From Elysia crispata (lineage: Eukaryota; Mollusca; Gastropoda; Plakobranchidae): a stretch of DNA of 64,000 bases. This document shows, one piece after another, positions 37,865 to 49,861 of the stretch. Both the position numbers and the translations under genes were made by a program. The notes beneath the pieces were generated by a model, which was not told the DNA's origin, searched no databases, and saw only the letters and a list, made by a program, of their open reading frames with translations. The stretch covers positions 395,001 through 459,000 of the forward strand of contig JAWDGP010001332.1 of assembly GCA_033675545.1 (NCBI GenBank), read 5' to 3'. Within the stretch, counting starts at the first letter, position 1. Each line of letters starts with the position of its first letter.

Positions 37865-40800
37865 TAAAGGAAGAAATAATGTTTCACAGCAATAATGACT
37901 TCATAGACATAGTGGGTTCTAAGACTGAGGGAGACCACTATATATGCATTTTGTTAAACCGGGGCACATTATGCCTGGTGTCCATCATTCATAGATAGCA
38001 TGTGTACATAGACATAAACAGGACATTTTAAAGGTGGTACTCATAAGCCTTGCTATCTTTATACATATTTTATTTTACTTAGGCATATCTTCATGCATGG
38101 ACATATATATATATATATATACATAACATATCAATTGTGCAAACTAGAAATTATACGGAAAGTTCAGACATAAGTTTTGAAAAATCAAGATACAATATTT
38201 ACACTATAATCATATTTTTTACGAGATGGTGATTATTCTTGGTCACCATAACATTGTTTTATAAATGAAAAAAAAAATTTGCATATTCATATTCTTCCTC
38301 ATGTCTTGCCTTCTTTATTCCCAAAAGAGCCCTCAGCTATAAATTGCCAAAGATAACTAAGCAGTATACAGTCAGTTTGAGGTAATCCCGTATCAGGCAC
38401 TTTTCCAAAAATGCTAGTAGTACAAGATTCAATTACCTTACCTGAAGCATAATCAGGATCATCATGGTTTCTATTTTTTTTTTTTTTGCTACTTTCACTA
38501 ATTTAGAGCTTCCCCCCTTTTCCCCAAAAATTCATATTAAGGGAGCCCGTGATGCATCTATCTCTACAGATCTTGGCTGGTTATTAGAGTGATATGATTG
38601 TTTCTAAGAACTCAGCTTCCCTGTAAAATGTGAGGGGCATTCATATTTACTAGTTGGTAAAATTACACCTTTTTCATGAACTGCCAATGAACCTTTGTAA
38701 AGTACCCTATCAGGTGCACATGAGAACTAAAATCATTGATCTTAAGTCTATGCTTAAATATATTCAAACTGTCCTTGCAACATCACAACCTTGAAGACTA
38801 ATGAGTACAAGAAAATTTGAAGAACAAAACAGCAACCTGTGTTACTGTACATCTTTGTTGCTTGGTTAATTCAATAGGTTTCATAAAATCAACTTTTATA
38901 TTCACAAATTTGTGAACTAACCATAAGGTAAATTATGAGTAGAGAGACAAAAACTTGTGCAAAACATTCCTTATAAGGAAGTTAGCATGTAGGCATCCCT
39001 CTACAGACATCAGTAACTAATTTCCAAAAAAAAAATTATCTTTCAAGGACAAGATCGGGTTCTATTCTCAACCATAATAATCAATTGTAAAAGCCACTAC
39101 ATGAAAGACTCACTTAGGAAGATTAAAATATAGGTGAATGGTTTGACAATTGATACTAGTATAATAAAGAACTCTAATGAATACAGAAATGACATTCAAT
39201 CACACTGTTTCCACAACTTGTATGTCTCTAACTACAATTACTATCTCTTGAATGTAGAATAACACACAGTTGTGTGCCATTTCAAAGACCTAGTTTGTAA
39301 TAACGAAAAAAAAAAAATAATAAACAAACAGGCACCCAACTTTTAAGGAGCAATACAGCTTTAATCACTTGGTTGATCTTTCTGAACAAAAAGAACATGC
39401 CAAGAGGGTAACCTTACTATTGGGCCATGTGTCTAATTACCATTTGTTGTTGGAAGCTTGGTGGGAAAGACACACAATTCAGTGAACTAGGGTATTAGGT
39501 AAAGGGGCAAAAGCAATTTTGCAAAAATTACCATACCTGCTTGCAAACACTAAATAAGACTGAGAGTACACAAGAAATGGTACTAAATTTGCAATTCAGA
39601 CTGAGCACAAATAAAAAATGAAAGAAAAAAGAAATTTACAATTCAGACTGCATTCTCAAACAAATAAGAGTATACATAGAGGAAACAAATTGCCTGAATA
39701 AAATATATGTACATGGCTTTGTCAAAATTATTCCACCCTCTTTTATACAACAGAATGCCTGTGATTAAAAATTTGATTGCGTCATGTTATACTCTCATTT
39801 CAAAGTCACTTTGATTTCCAAAACTTTGTTAAAATCAAACCTTGTCTCAACTCAAACTGTAATATTTTCCACTGGTATATTTGAAGCCCATAGGTTTGTG
39901 TGTCTAAATAATAGAGGGGCTAATAACAACTACTTCAATCATTCAAATTTCAGCCTGGGTCTATAAAAAAAATAATTTTAAAATAACCAGACCAACACAA
40001 ATTTCTTAGAAATAGTGAATGCAGTTCCAGTTATTTAAAACATGTAACTTGAAAGGAGCTGTAAGACACTGAGCTTGAGAACAATTATATATCACATAGA
40101 TTAAATTATAGATAACAAAGGTTCAAGTTCAACTTAAGAAAATGAAATCATACAGAAATATTACCTTGAAATCTACTTCACTTGAACCAGGTACTTGGGA
40201 TCAGATTTTATAGTTTGAATCATCACTTTATTTGTGATTCAGTTGATAGGCCTACACGAAAAATGCAAACCAAAAATCAGTTTTATATTAATAGAAGTCA
40301 TTTACAGATACAACTTTTCAAAAATTCAGTTCCACTGTACTTATTTGAAATAAAAGTAAGCAAAAATTGTGAAACCTGTCCTCAGATGTCACCTCAACAA
40401 GTTCAAAATTTTATTCTCTTTATCCTCACATACATAAATGCATTAATTTAATGTAAATGACACATAGTAGTAAATCTAGAAAGCTGATCCTGAATTAACT
40501 GGATAATTAATAGATTAGATTTCTACTTCCAGTCCCAAATTCTGACGTTAGAAATTTGAAATTTTTAAAAAGAAAAAAAACAACAAAATTTATACAAGTA
40601 AACAAAAGAAAAATAATTTGAAGGTTAAAAATGTTCTTTAGCTGTCCTTATTTTCTTGTTAAATAATTGTATGCCTTGTCCAAAGTTGTAATCTTCACTT
40701 TATTGAAAAAGAAACTAATGATTATGAACTGTTTGGTTGAAAAACAAAGACTTGTGAAGGTACTAGGTATAAATTGCCAAATCAGACTGGGGAAGCTATG

Positions 40801-42258
40801 AACCATATACTATGCATTCCAGTAAACTGAAAGCTGTACTTTATGTTTTGGATCATTGTTGATGGTAACAATGCTTTGGATCATTGTTGATGGTGGTAAT
40901 AGATATAGCCAGACATATACAAAGTATAATGGCTATCAATGCAGTTTGGTATTAGAAAATAACAGCATTAATTTTTTATGTTTTGTGATCACTAGGAAGA
41001 AATAACATTTGACCAAATATGGAAATGCAGTGAATCACTGGCCATGTAGTTGTGACTGTATAAATTTGAAATATTGGAGGCAAATTATTACAACTTTAAA
41101 CGGGCACATGGAGAGATTTTTGCACTTGAGGCTGTTGTGGCTGCAACTTACAAAATTTATTACCAATAGGATGGAAACTACAGACAACTACTCAGGTAAT
41201 AAGTAACAAGCCATCACAGTAAGATTTCGAAAAATTGCTACTGTAATAGCCCAATAACAGAATACTTGACTAATGAGTTGCTTTAGAAGTTTGACAAATT
41301 CTTTGCTCTAACCAGAATACTCTAAACATATGATTTGAAATGAGAAATGATTCTTATTTAAGAGGATGAGATAAATTCTTGCAGAGATCATTATTTTGAT
41401 ATTACTTCATTATCAGGCCAGGAGTCTTGCTCATCTATGCTTACAAAACTAGTGTAATGGTATGAGATATGAGAAGAAGAGAGGCAACTAGGCTAAGGGT
41501 GAGCACGAAAAAAAAATTTGCTCATGGTATTGGGCAGCGCCCATTCCCCACCCATATGTAAGCATATATGCCATTGGTTAAGTCATGCCAAGCTCTATGT
41601 GATGACCACTATGCACAAACACAAAACTGAACAGAACTGCACAGACCTTGGCCAGTATAGATAAATGCTTAATAAGTTACAAATACATCATAGCCCACTT
41701 GCTTTTGAATGATGGAACATTTTTGTTTATCAATACGGCCCATTGGCTGAGCCTATTCCTCGTCATAGTTGTGATTCCTTTAACCCTTTTTCAAAACCTT
41801 GATCTAGCCCTAAGCATAGTCACTGTGAAGGATCCCATCACAGTTGTGTGCCTAAATACTTGTTTACCTTCATGATAGATAATTCAAAAAAAGAAAAGAA
41901 GGAAACAAATAATAACAAATCAAATTAAAAAAAAATAGTTGATGGTTTCACTACTGTCCATGCACACAGGTCACTCAACGAAAATAAATGTCTTATTTTG
42001 TTGAATTACAAGGGGAGAAACTGATCATTTTTGCATTTTTTTTTATATGATCACTTATTTCTCAAACACACCATATACAAACCTTGTGAGCACTGTGCTT
42101 TTAACTAGATATTGCTACATTGTATATGTAGGATCTTTAAAATTGAATGTATAACAGTGCTCTTAGCAAATCACTTATTTAGGCTTCCTTCGAACCAAAA
42201 GTAAGTGACATATATTGTGGAAAAATGAGCCTCATATTACTAATAAGTAAATTCTTTT

Positions 42259-42264
42259 TTTATT
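42259..42264 (-). promoter_or_regulatory. candidate ING polyadenylation signal (proximal)
   Basis: AATAAA on the minus strand about 480 nt after the ING stop. More distal minus-strand AATAAA words (38314-38319 and 38068-38073) are possible ends of a much longer 3' UTR. Confidence 0.35.
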
Positions 42265-42739
42265 GTCTCCGAAAGGTGGGGGAAAATAGAAAAAAGAAGC
42301 AGGAAGAGTAATGAGTGCTAATTTTCACCTATTGCTACAAATCAGATTTAACCTCTTGAGTATTCTAAAATATTTGCACCAAAGTAAAGGTTACCTCAAT
42401 TCAACAGAAATCCCTGATAAGTCAAAAGTGTTTTGATATCTCCGAAGCACTTCAACTTAAAGAAAAATACATTGAATTTTAAAATGATGATGAAGCATAT
42501 TGCAATTTTATCAGTTCCAGTTGCTATTTTTTAAAATATGGTCATGTAAACTTCAACTTAAATCAATATAAAATATCCCTTAAAAAAAAAACAAAACAAA
42601 ATTAAGTTGTATCAATGTATGAGATCAACATGCCATTTTCCATCCATGAAAATGAAAATATGTACAAATAAAATATCATGCTCCATCCTTATTCAAATCT
42701 CTCATACTGAACATTCATTCTAGTCCAAAGCAGTAAGGA

Positions 42740-45700
42740 CTATTTGTCAGACCGACGCACATTCGACTTATCCCCTCTGCATTCTGGACAATACCACTTT
42801 CCTTTAGGCTTAGTACGTAAACCAACACAAGCAAAATGATACCACTCAATTACACATTTCTCATTGTCACAGCCAATCATTTCTCCATAAGAGACATTGT
42901 TACATGAACAATAAGTTGGCTCATTTGGATCAATTTGGAAATCAAGAGGAGAGTCATCACGAGGTACTTCTTTCTTTGTTACTTTGCGCTTTTTCTTCTT
43001 TTTGGGTGGTTTCTCTTTCTCCTCCTGAAAGAATAAAATTAATAAAAAATATCTTTAAAAATAATTAAGTCAATTTGAATAAACTTTCTCTCTATTCCCA
43101 TAAGAAAAAAGATGAAATTATTGTGAACATGCATTTGATAAGCCAAAACCTAAAAACAAAATTGAGACTATGAGGCCCAGATGGGAAATAATAAAAATTT
43201 TGATGCTTGAGCTAAAAAAACTAAACACCTTAAATAATGTTTAGTCTTGATTCTTTCAATTTACCAAAAATAATGCTTTTGTTCCTAATCCTGATTTTTT
43301 TTTTTTACATTTTAAATTTCATCAATTATATTGTTAACAATTTGCACATGTGGACTTTGCATAGGACTTCAGACTTAGTCTCTCGGGTCCTGGTTTAATT
43401 TTTGGCACATATTGGGTTAGTCTTAGAGACCATTTAACTCAAATGAACCATGTGTGAATGGATACCAGCTTAAGTTGGGGCTTACAACGTTAATAGTAGT
43501 CCACTTCAAAACTGAGTGTCATAAAATTAATGTGGACGCATGACACTACTTGAGCTTAAATAAGTCTTGATTTCTAGGCTTTGTATGGAAGCTTTATTTA
43601 CATAGTAAACAAATACTGATGTTGCAAAATAAATATAATACAAACTTGGAAAGTCTAAGATTACAGATGACAGGACAGAAATGATTTGAATGATGTAAGC
43701 CTGATAATAAGTTTTTTTAATACAAGAGAACATTCGCAAAGTAACTATCTTTGTCGCTCATTAGATAATACTTGTTTTAAATAAAAATCAGTATCATTTT
43801 GAAATCAGTCTGAGACAAGAGCAAATAGCAATTTAAAATGTGAATAAAACAATCTATGTTCTATCAAAATTTATGATTCTGACCTACTCCTGAAAAGCCC
43901 TAATAATACACTTCAAAAACCTGTATAAAAAATTTTACCCCATGTCTTTAGTGAGATCAATAAGAGTTTTTCCTCAAATTGATCCAAACCACATTCAATT
44001 TCTGTGGCTCTGCTCGTTTCTCACCTTAACTTCTTCTTCGTTAACATCATTTTTCTGCCTCCGTTGTCTCTTTACAGCAACAGGCTTTTCTGGTTTCTCT
44101 TGTTCCACTTTGACTACTTCTTTCTTGACAGGAGGGGGAACTTCCTCTGGCTCTGGTTCTTTTGTGGACCCAGGATCTATAAAAGGAAAATCATCTTTCA
44201 AAAAAATTGTGGCATCAGACACAGTCAATAATATTGCTTAGTCGGGTGAAAGACGAGTTTTTTTTTAGAGAGCATGATTATGCAACTTACCACATTCTTT
44301 GCTTGGTAGAGGTCAAAGAATGAATACTAATCCTTTCTCATGATTTTAAAAGAATTTTTCTTAACACTGTGCTATTTCATGAAAAGGGAATTTTTGTGTC
44401 ACAATACTAATCTCAACAAAAGCTTCTTACTATCACCCTTTCTTCTCAATATCAATTACTTCCAATATATTTATAAATGAAATGTAATTTATGTTTTAAT
44501 TTGTAGAAGAAAATTTAAGACAGTTTACCAAGATGTTCTCTATCCTGATCTAGCTGGCGAGATCTGTTTTCTATAAGGTCTGTAATCAGTTGGACAAGGG
44601 CAATCTTCTCATCACCAATTTCTTGGCAGTGTATCAAAGCTCTTTGCAGTGCAAGGCAAGATTTTTTTGATGAACCACTTTCTTTCAAAACAAGGGCACG
44701 GAGATTCTTGATTTCATCAAGAATAACTGTCAATAAAGAGCAATTATGAGTGATTAAATTTAAACTCAAATTGTCAGCAATCTTCCTTGGTATAAAAGTA
44801 CTTGAAAATAAAAGGTAAAAAAATAAAAAGCAGTTTTCTATGCTTCATTAGCATCCCAATGACCGAGTTTTTCACATTAAATGATTAATCTATTCTATTT
44901 TAATTTCCCTCATCAGATCTATGAAAAGGCAAACAAAATAATAGGATATCTAATGTTTCACAGAGTGGTGCTACAAATATGAAATTATACCTATTAGCTT
45001 GATATTCTTTTTGTTTCATAGTATTAATAATATTGCTATGAGCTAACAAAGTTAAAGAAAAGGAATTAGTTACTATTTGCAATAGGAATTCCAATTGGTT
45101 GCATTGGTTTAATATATTAAGATATGAAATTGCCTATAGGACTTCTGATTGGGTACATTGGTTAAGTATATTAAGATATGATATAGGATATATAGTGTCA
45201 TAGATTTTTTTTTACAGACTTAAATTTTTTCTTCTTTATAACTCATACAAAAAGCAAGCCCTATCTTTTTCTATGGCCTTATCCAATGTAGCCCTCCTTA
45301 GTATGAGGTACTGTACCCATCAGGAAGTCCTTCCAAATTGACTTCTACGTTTTTAGAAAAAAGAACGTTTTATATATATATATATAGAATTAGGAACTGC
45401 AATAAGACAAATAGCACGGCTATTAATGTAATTCAGAATGGCTGGTTTTAAAAAAAATGTTTACATTTCAGTCTACAAATGCAACTAAACACTATTCAGT
45501 TTCAATATATGAAACAATATTTTTAGAAAATAATTACAGAGGAAATCTTACTTCACTGTGGGCATCAATCAAAAACATTTTAATAAATGTATTCAATTAG
45601 TCTATTTTATTCTTGCAGCAGAATTCAGCGCTTCTTAATGTGTTGAATGCTACAAGAAAATTTGATATTTGGCCTATGTAAAAACTAATATGCTACAATA

Positions 45701-47196
45701 CACCTCGGACTCAACAAACTAGTTTGGTCATTTTTAACAGTCCGTTGAAGCCATGACTTAAGGCACCACAAGGGAAGTAACCAAACAAAGTGAAATTACC
45801 ACATAATCATCTCCCTTGTTTTTATCAACTAACCATGTGTCTATAAAGCCACTCTTTACCCTTCCCACACCATCACCACTTTGGCTCTTTGACCCTGTAT
45901 CATGATCTCCCCATGCCTTTGCTACCGCTCCCTGCCCACTTCCCCCTCTCTTTTTATTTTCTTCTCCCTGTATATCAATACTTTGCTCTCACCTACCCTT
46001 AGTATATTACTATTGCATAATGGGTGCCCAACACCTATACACTTAAGCATTTCTTAACAGCCGACAGGGGACCTTTTGATTGAATTTCAACTACACAGTT
46101 TCTTACCAGAAAAGCATTCTATAATAGATTTGCCAATAGTTGTAGTTCGTTGAACCCCAGGATGGGTCTGAGATTAGTTCGTTAGATGCAAGGTACTTTA
46201 AGACAGTCAAAGAAGGACAAAAAAACTAGGGATTTTACTCTGTTCATTGAATCCAAGTTCGTTGTATTCAAGGTGTATTGAATTAAAAACAGTCGTTGCA
46301 TGGTTTGTTTCATTTCCAAAATTACATTTTTGAAAAAGAGAAGTTGAGTTTGTAAAAAAAAAAAAAGGATTAAATTATCAGATGCACATACATGACATAG
46401 ACAGAAAGAGAAATCCGGTAAAATTGCAGATTTCGGCCCACCTCATGACAGGCTTCACCATTGAATGTTTCCCAACAAAATCGAAACTGGTAGGTAAATG
46501 GGATTTTAGAGCAACATAAGATACTTATATCTTGAAAAGTATTTATTTCCAACGGATAAAACCTTCATATTCGTGTTCAAATTCATTAAAAACAATACAA
46601 TTTTTAACCTAAGGGTGAGTTGGGCTGATATCTGCAATAATACCAGAAATCCATCTTTCATGAAAAGATAATTTTCAGTGCTTAAAGTATTGAATCAGAT
46701 TCATATATGTTTTTAGCCAATAGAAGAGGAAATCTTACTTCATAACCATAAAATATAAGGAGATACAAGTGGTATCAAATAAAAAAATTTTAATTTATAA
46801 ATTGTATTCTAACTGTGTTGAATGCTGAACTATGAAATTCAACACTCTAATTGCTATTGTAAACATAAATTGAATAGTTTCATTTCCAAAATAACATTTT
46901 TGAAAGAGAGTTTGTAAAAAAAAATGCATATGGTACTAGAGGTTTACTGCTTTAGATTAATTATTTAAAAATAGTATACGAAGGATGCACTAAGTACCCT
47001 ATTGTTTTTAAATCTGTTTCTATAACTACACTTTTCCTGTCTCACAGTCACAATACCAACCTCTACTCCGAATGTGCAATTCTCTCATTTGTGAAATATT
47101 CCTTTGCAAGTCATCTGGTAAGGTTTCCATTGTGTCCAAATAATTGGAAAGATATGTAGCAGAACATATTGCCTCAACAGCTGCGTTGTTAACCAT
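42740..47196 (-). CDS. ING1: Inhibitor of growth protein, ING1/ING2 type
   Basis: Nuclear reader of H3K4me3 and subunit of histone deacetylase complexes in the ING1/2 family. Four exons on the minus strand: 47196-47061 (ATG), 44726-44529, 44176-44025, 43024-42740 (TAG). The phases agree and the product is 256 residues (human ING1/2: about 280). Exons 1-2 form the N-terminal ING dimerisation helix ([39 protein letters not shown]). Exon 3 is a charged Pro/Glu/Lys linker. Exon 4 has a basic stretch ([11 protein letters not shown], 170-180) and a PHD finger: C201, C203, C214, C219, H225, C228, C241, C244. Y200 and W223 sit where ING2 has its methyl-lysine cage Tyr215 and Trp238, with the same spacing. 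The tail after the PHD finger is short, so the polybasic region is reduced. IDPNEPTYC and [12 protein letters not shown] favour ING1/2 over ING3-5. Intron 1 (2.3 kb) holds a Merlin-family MITE. Confidence 0.95.
45075..45190. repeat. diverged tandem duplication, about 58-bp period, in ING intron 1
   Basis: Two adjacent copies of a unit containing ATTGGTT(T)AA.TATATTAAGATATGA. They are similar but not identical, so older than the 497-bp duplication near VPS13D. Confidence 0.6.
46417..46644. mobile_element. Merlin-family MITE, 228 bp, with 8-bp target duplication
   Basis: AGAAATCC occurs directly repeated at 46409-46416 and 46645-46652. The element begins GGTAAAATTGCAGAT and ends, read inverted, GGTATTATTGCAGATATC, an inverted repeat of about 30 bp continuing into GCCCAACTCACCC. 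It shares a central block (TATTTATTT..AAAACCTTCATATTCG) with the longer element at 48868-49861 and with the partial copy near 23.3 kb. It lies in ING intron 1. Confidence 0.75.
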
Positions 47197-48867
47197 GGTA
47201 ACTGTGTTACTGTAGTGTTAGTAAATCAGGTGAAGGCCCACAATTAGATTTATATTTACAATTCCAAGGCTAGAGGCTTCTTTATATTTTGTATAGATGA
47301 ACTCTTTAAATTTAGATATAGATTCTAAATCTATTCTAGGCTAGAAAGAGACTAAAATTTGATTTCATTTATACGACAAATCTAGTGTTTCTAAGGTCTC
47401 CGAACTCAGTATTAGCTTGTAATACCCGACGCGTATGTAGCTTAGAATTCCTGAAGTCTAAATATGATACTTTCTTCTAATCCAGTATAATTAAAATTAT
47501 AGTCTCTCAAATTGTTATTCTTGATACCCGTGTGCACTTAGAGCTATATCACTTAAATTAGTTTAATCCACAACAAGTCTCTAATTTCTTATTGAAAGGA
47601 GGCTTTGCCCTAAAGACTTGAGTTTTCACTCGACGAGCTGTCTTTGAACTTCAAATTTCGTCGTTGTCATCAATGTTTTTAGACGCCTTTCACTTTCTTA
47701 GTAGGGAACAAAGAGGTTTGTTGCTAAAAATATAAGTTATTAAAAGAAAATTTCAAATATTTAAATAAGAGAAATATTTCTACCTATATTTAAGTAGGAA
47801 ATATAACTTTAAGCATAATTTTATAGAAAATGCCTTATAAAATGAGTATTGTGTCGTAGACTTTGGAAAACACCAAATCTTGAATTTGTACAATATTTTA
47901 TGGGACGCTACTCTAAACTATCGCTAAGCCTGTAAATCAAATCGAAAGTAATTGAAGCGAAGTTCATCAAGTTATCTTTCGGATTGGGGATTTAATCCTT
48001 TGAACCCTCGTCTTCTTTGGCTTAAAATCACCAGCACCTGGTCTTCTAAGCCAGAATGAACATTTTCGTACCAACTCATAATGTACGTGCTTACACGGCT
48101 ATTTTTGATATATTTGCAAATAATTATAACTTATTTTCACAGACCTCTATCCACCCAGTACTTCAATCTATGTTTGAAAATGGTATCAGCATCGCCACTC
48201 TCAGTAGCACCACTCCCACTAGATCTTAGGTCTAGATATAGATTAAGAATTCTAGATCTATCACTTGCATCAGATGAAACACCAGTGCTAAAACTAAATC
48301 TAGATCTATATCCATATCTAACCTCTTTATATTGTCTAATTCATTGTCTTGATGACTACTTAAACCCGCATTTAAATAATCTCAATCATTATCATCAACA
48401 TTATTCAAATCAGCTAAAATATGATCAGCTGTGAACATATATATATACTTATGTTGGTTAGCTACATCCATTGTAGACAGTTAAGAAACAGACTGTTTCA
48501 TGTTGTAAAGATTAGTTTAATTCATGTACGTGTGTCACCCATGGGTGCAGTCATGGTGGAAAACGACATAGGACCATAAATAGTTGAGGGCTGAAGTTGG
48601 GTACTTAAATAGCAGTATGTTAGTTAGAAAAATCTAAATTTAGGGCTTAGTCAATGCAACATCAGTGGTACACTCTTTATAATAGTATTTAAGGTAATGC
48701 AGCCACAGGGTTAATGAGGATTGGGGAAAGATCAGCTTAGCCAAGGGCATAATACACTCTTTAAGTGACACATGAGATAATTAACATTTAAAACCAATTT
48801 CACAATTCTAAAAACGCATACTTTTGGGAGAATTTTTGTGGAATTGAATTGTGCCCAAAAATTTTAG

Positions 48868-49861
48868 GGTAAATTTTTACCTGTACACCCACTCTCATCA
48901 GAATGCTGTTTCTTGTCTTTCCCGTCGACTTTGACCTTGACCGTGATCGTATTATAAGTGAAAGTTGTCGCGATTACGTAACTTTATAAAGGCGCAATTT
49001 TATGGAATGTTAAAAAAAAAAAATAAATAAAAAATGAGGGGGAGGGACCCCCCCCCCAAAAAAAAAGAGACAAGAATAAAGCAACTTTCACTTAATAATA
49101 CGATCAAATCAAGTTCAAGATGAACCGGAAAGACAAGAAACAGCACAGAGTAAAAAAAAAAATAATAATAAATACAACTCTTACCTTTACTCCGTCTCGG
49201 CTACTTCAAACACCTACGTATCACTATCTTCCTCTACTTCACTGTGTTTTTTCTTCTTAGTTTTAGGAATAACACTAGACTTCCTACAGCGCTAAATACG
49301 CTGATCCTCACGGTAAATCACTTAGAAGAACAATGTGAACAAATTATTTCTGATAGTAAAACACTATGAGATCGTAAAAATGATAATGACTTAGCGTGGT
49401 TATTATAAAATTCAGCAATAACTTGAAAATAATCAAAAGAACACTTATCACAAGCAGCCATGAAGAAAATCACAATCAAGATCAAAACACATCAGCTGTT
49501 GAGCCAAATGAGTAAAGACAATGAAATGAGAAAAACAAAAGACGCGAGGAAAGTGCACCTTTATTTATGAATGCGCATGGGTAATTGTAACACGTCGCTC
49601 ATGCGCAAAGAGTAACTAAAAAGAAAGTAATACGCATGCGCGAAAGACGGAAGTAATTAACATGCAAAAAGGCACCTACCTCGAGCTAATCAGTACGCCA
49701 AAGTAGGTTAAGAAAGAAGAAATAATCCAAAACAAAAAGTCATATATTTCAAAAACTATTTATTTGCGACGAATAAAACCTTCAAATTCATATTCAGCAC
49801 ATTGAAATCTAACAGAAAACATCATTTTAAATGCCAATGCGAGACGGGTGTACAGGTAAAA
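48868..49861 (-). mobile_element. Merlin-like DNA transposon, internally deleted, about 994 bp
   Basis: A 9-bp direct repeat AAATTTTAG flanks the element (48859-48867 and 49862-49870). The ends are inverted: TTTTTACCTGTACACCC on the left, its reverse complement on the right, continuing with three mismatches for about 25 bp. An internal inverted repeat of about 62 bp (48906-48967 with 49082-49143) forms a second palindrome. A target duplication of 8-9 bp and the zinc-ribbon reading frame on the minus strand point to the Merlin (IS1016/ISXO2-like) superfamily. The remaining coding space is too short for a whole transposase, so it must depend on a relative for movement. Confidence 0.75.
49318..49461 (-). 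pseudogene. N-terminal remnant of a Merlin-type transposase
   Basis: A 47-codon minus-strand frame starts ATG at 49461 (MAACDKCSFDYFQVIAEFY). It continues SLSFLRSHSVLLSEIICSHC, the FLxxHxVL..CxxC arrangement at the start of Merlin/ISXO2 transposases. It then stops at 49318. Immediately downstream the sequence still resembles the rest of the zinc ribbon (EDQRI, RCRKSS, a lysine-rich stretch), interrupted by further stops. The catalytic DDE region is absent. Calling it Merlin rests on remembered family pattern plus the 9-bp target duplication. Confidence 0.55.

Larger units (their letters stand above)
33340..42739. other. dCMP deaminase - ING convergent region without a confident host gene
   Basis: Up to about 34 kb this is the T-rich deaminase 3' UTR and downstream sequence. 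Between 34.9 and 37.9 kb lie two pogo-like MITEs and a hAT fragment. From about 38.0 kb to the ING stop the + strand turns A-rich with many A runs, the mirror image of the T-rich sense strands elsewhere, so part may be ING 3' UTR. A 28-bp tandem repeat (GATCATTGTTGATGG) sits at 40851-40906 and a (TA)n tract at about 38101-38121. I see no conserved protein-coding exon. Confidence 0.6.

Noticed and set aside
41648-41875. Hydrophobic 75-codon frame on the + strand
   Set aside because: Starts at TTG, lies in A-rich DNA probably transcribed from the other strand, and has no similarity I know.
46140-46310. GTTCGTTGAA / GTTCGTTGTATTC words suggesting another pogo-like element in ING intron 1
   Set aside because: No paired ends or flanking TA duplication could be found, so no element could be delimited.
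48081-48434. 117-codon frame between ING and CARS2
   Set aside because: Starts at TTG, is Leu/Tyr/Asn-biased low complexity, and overlaps TCTAGATC-type repeats.
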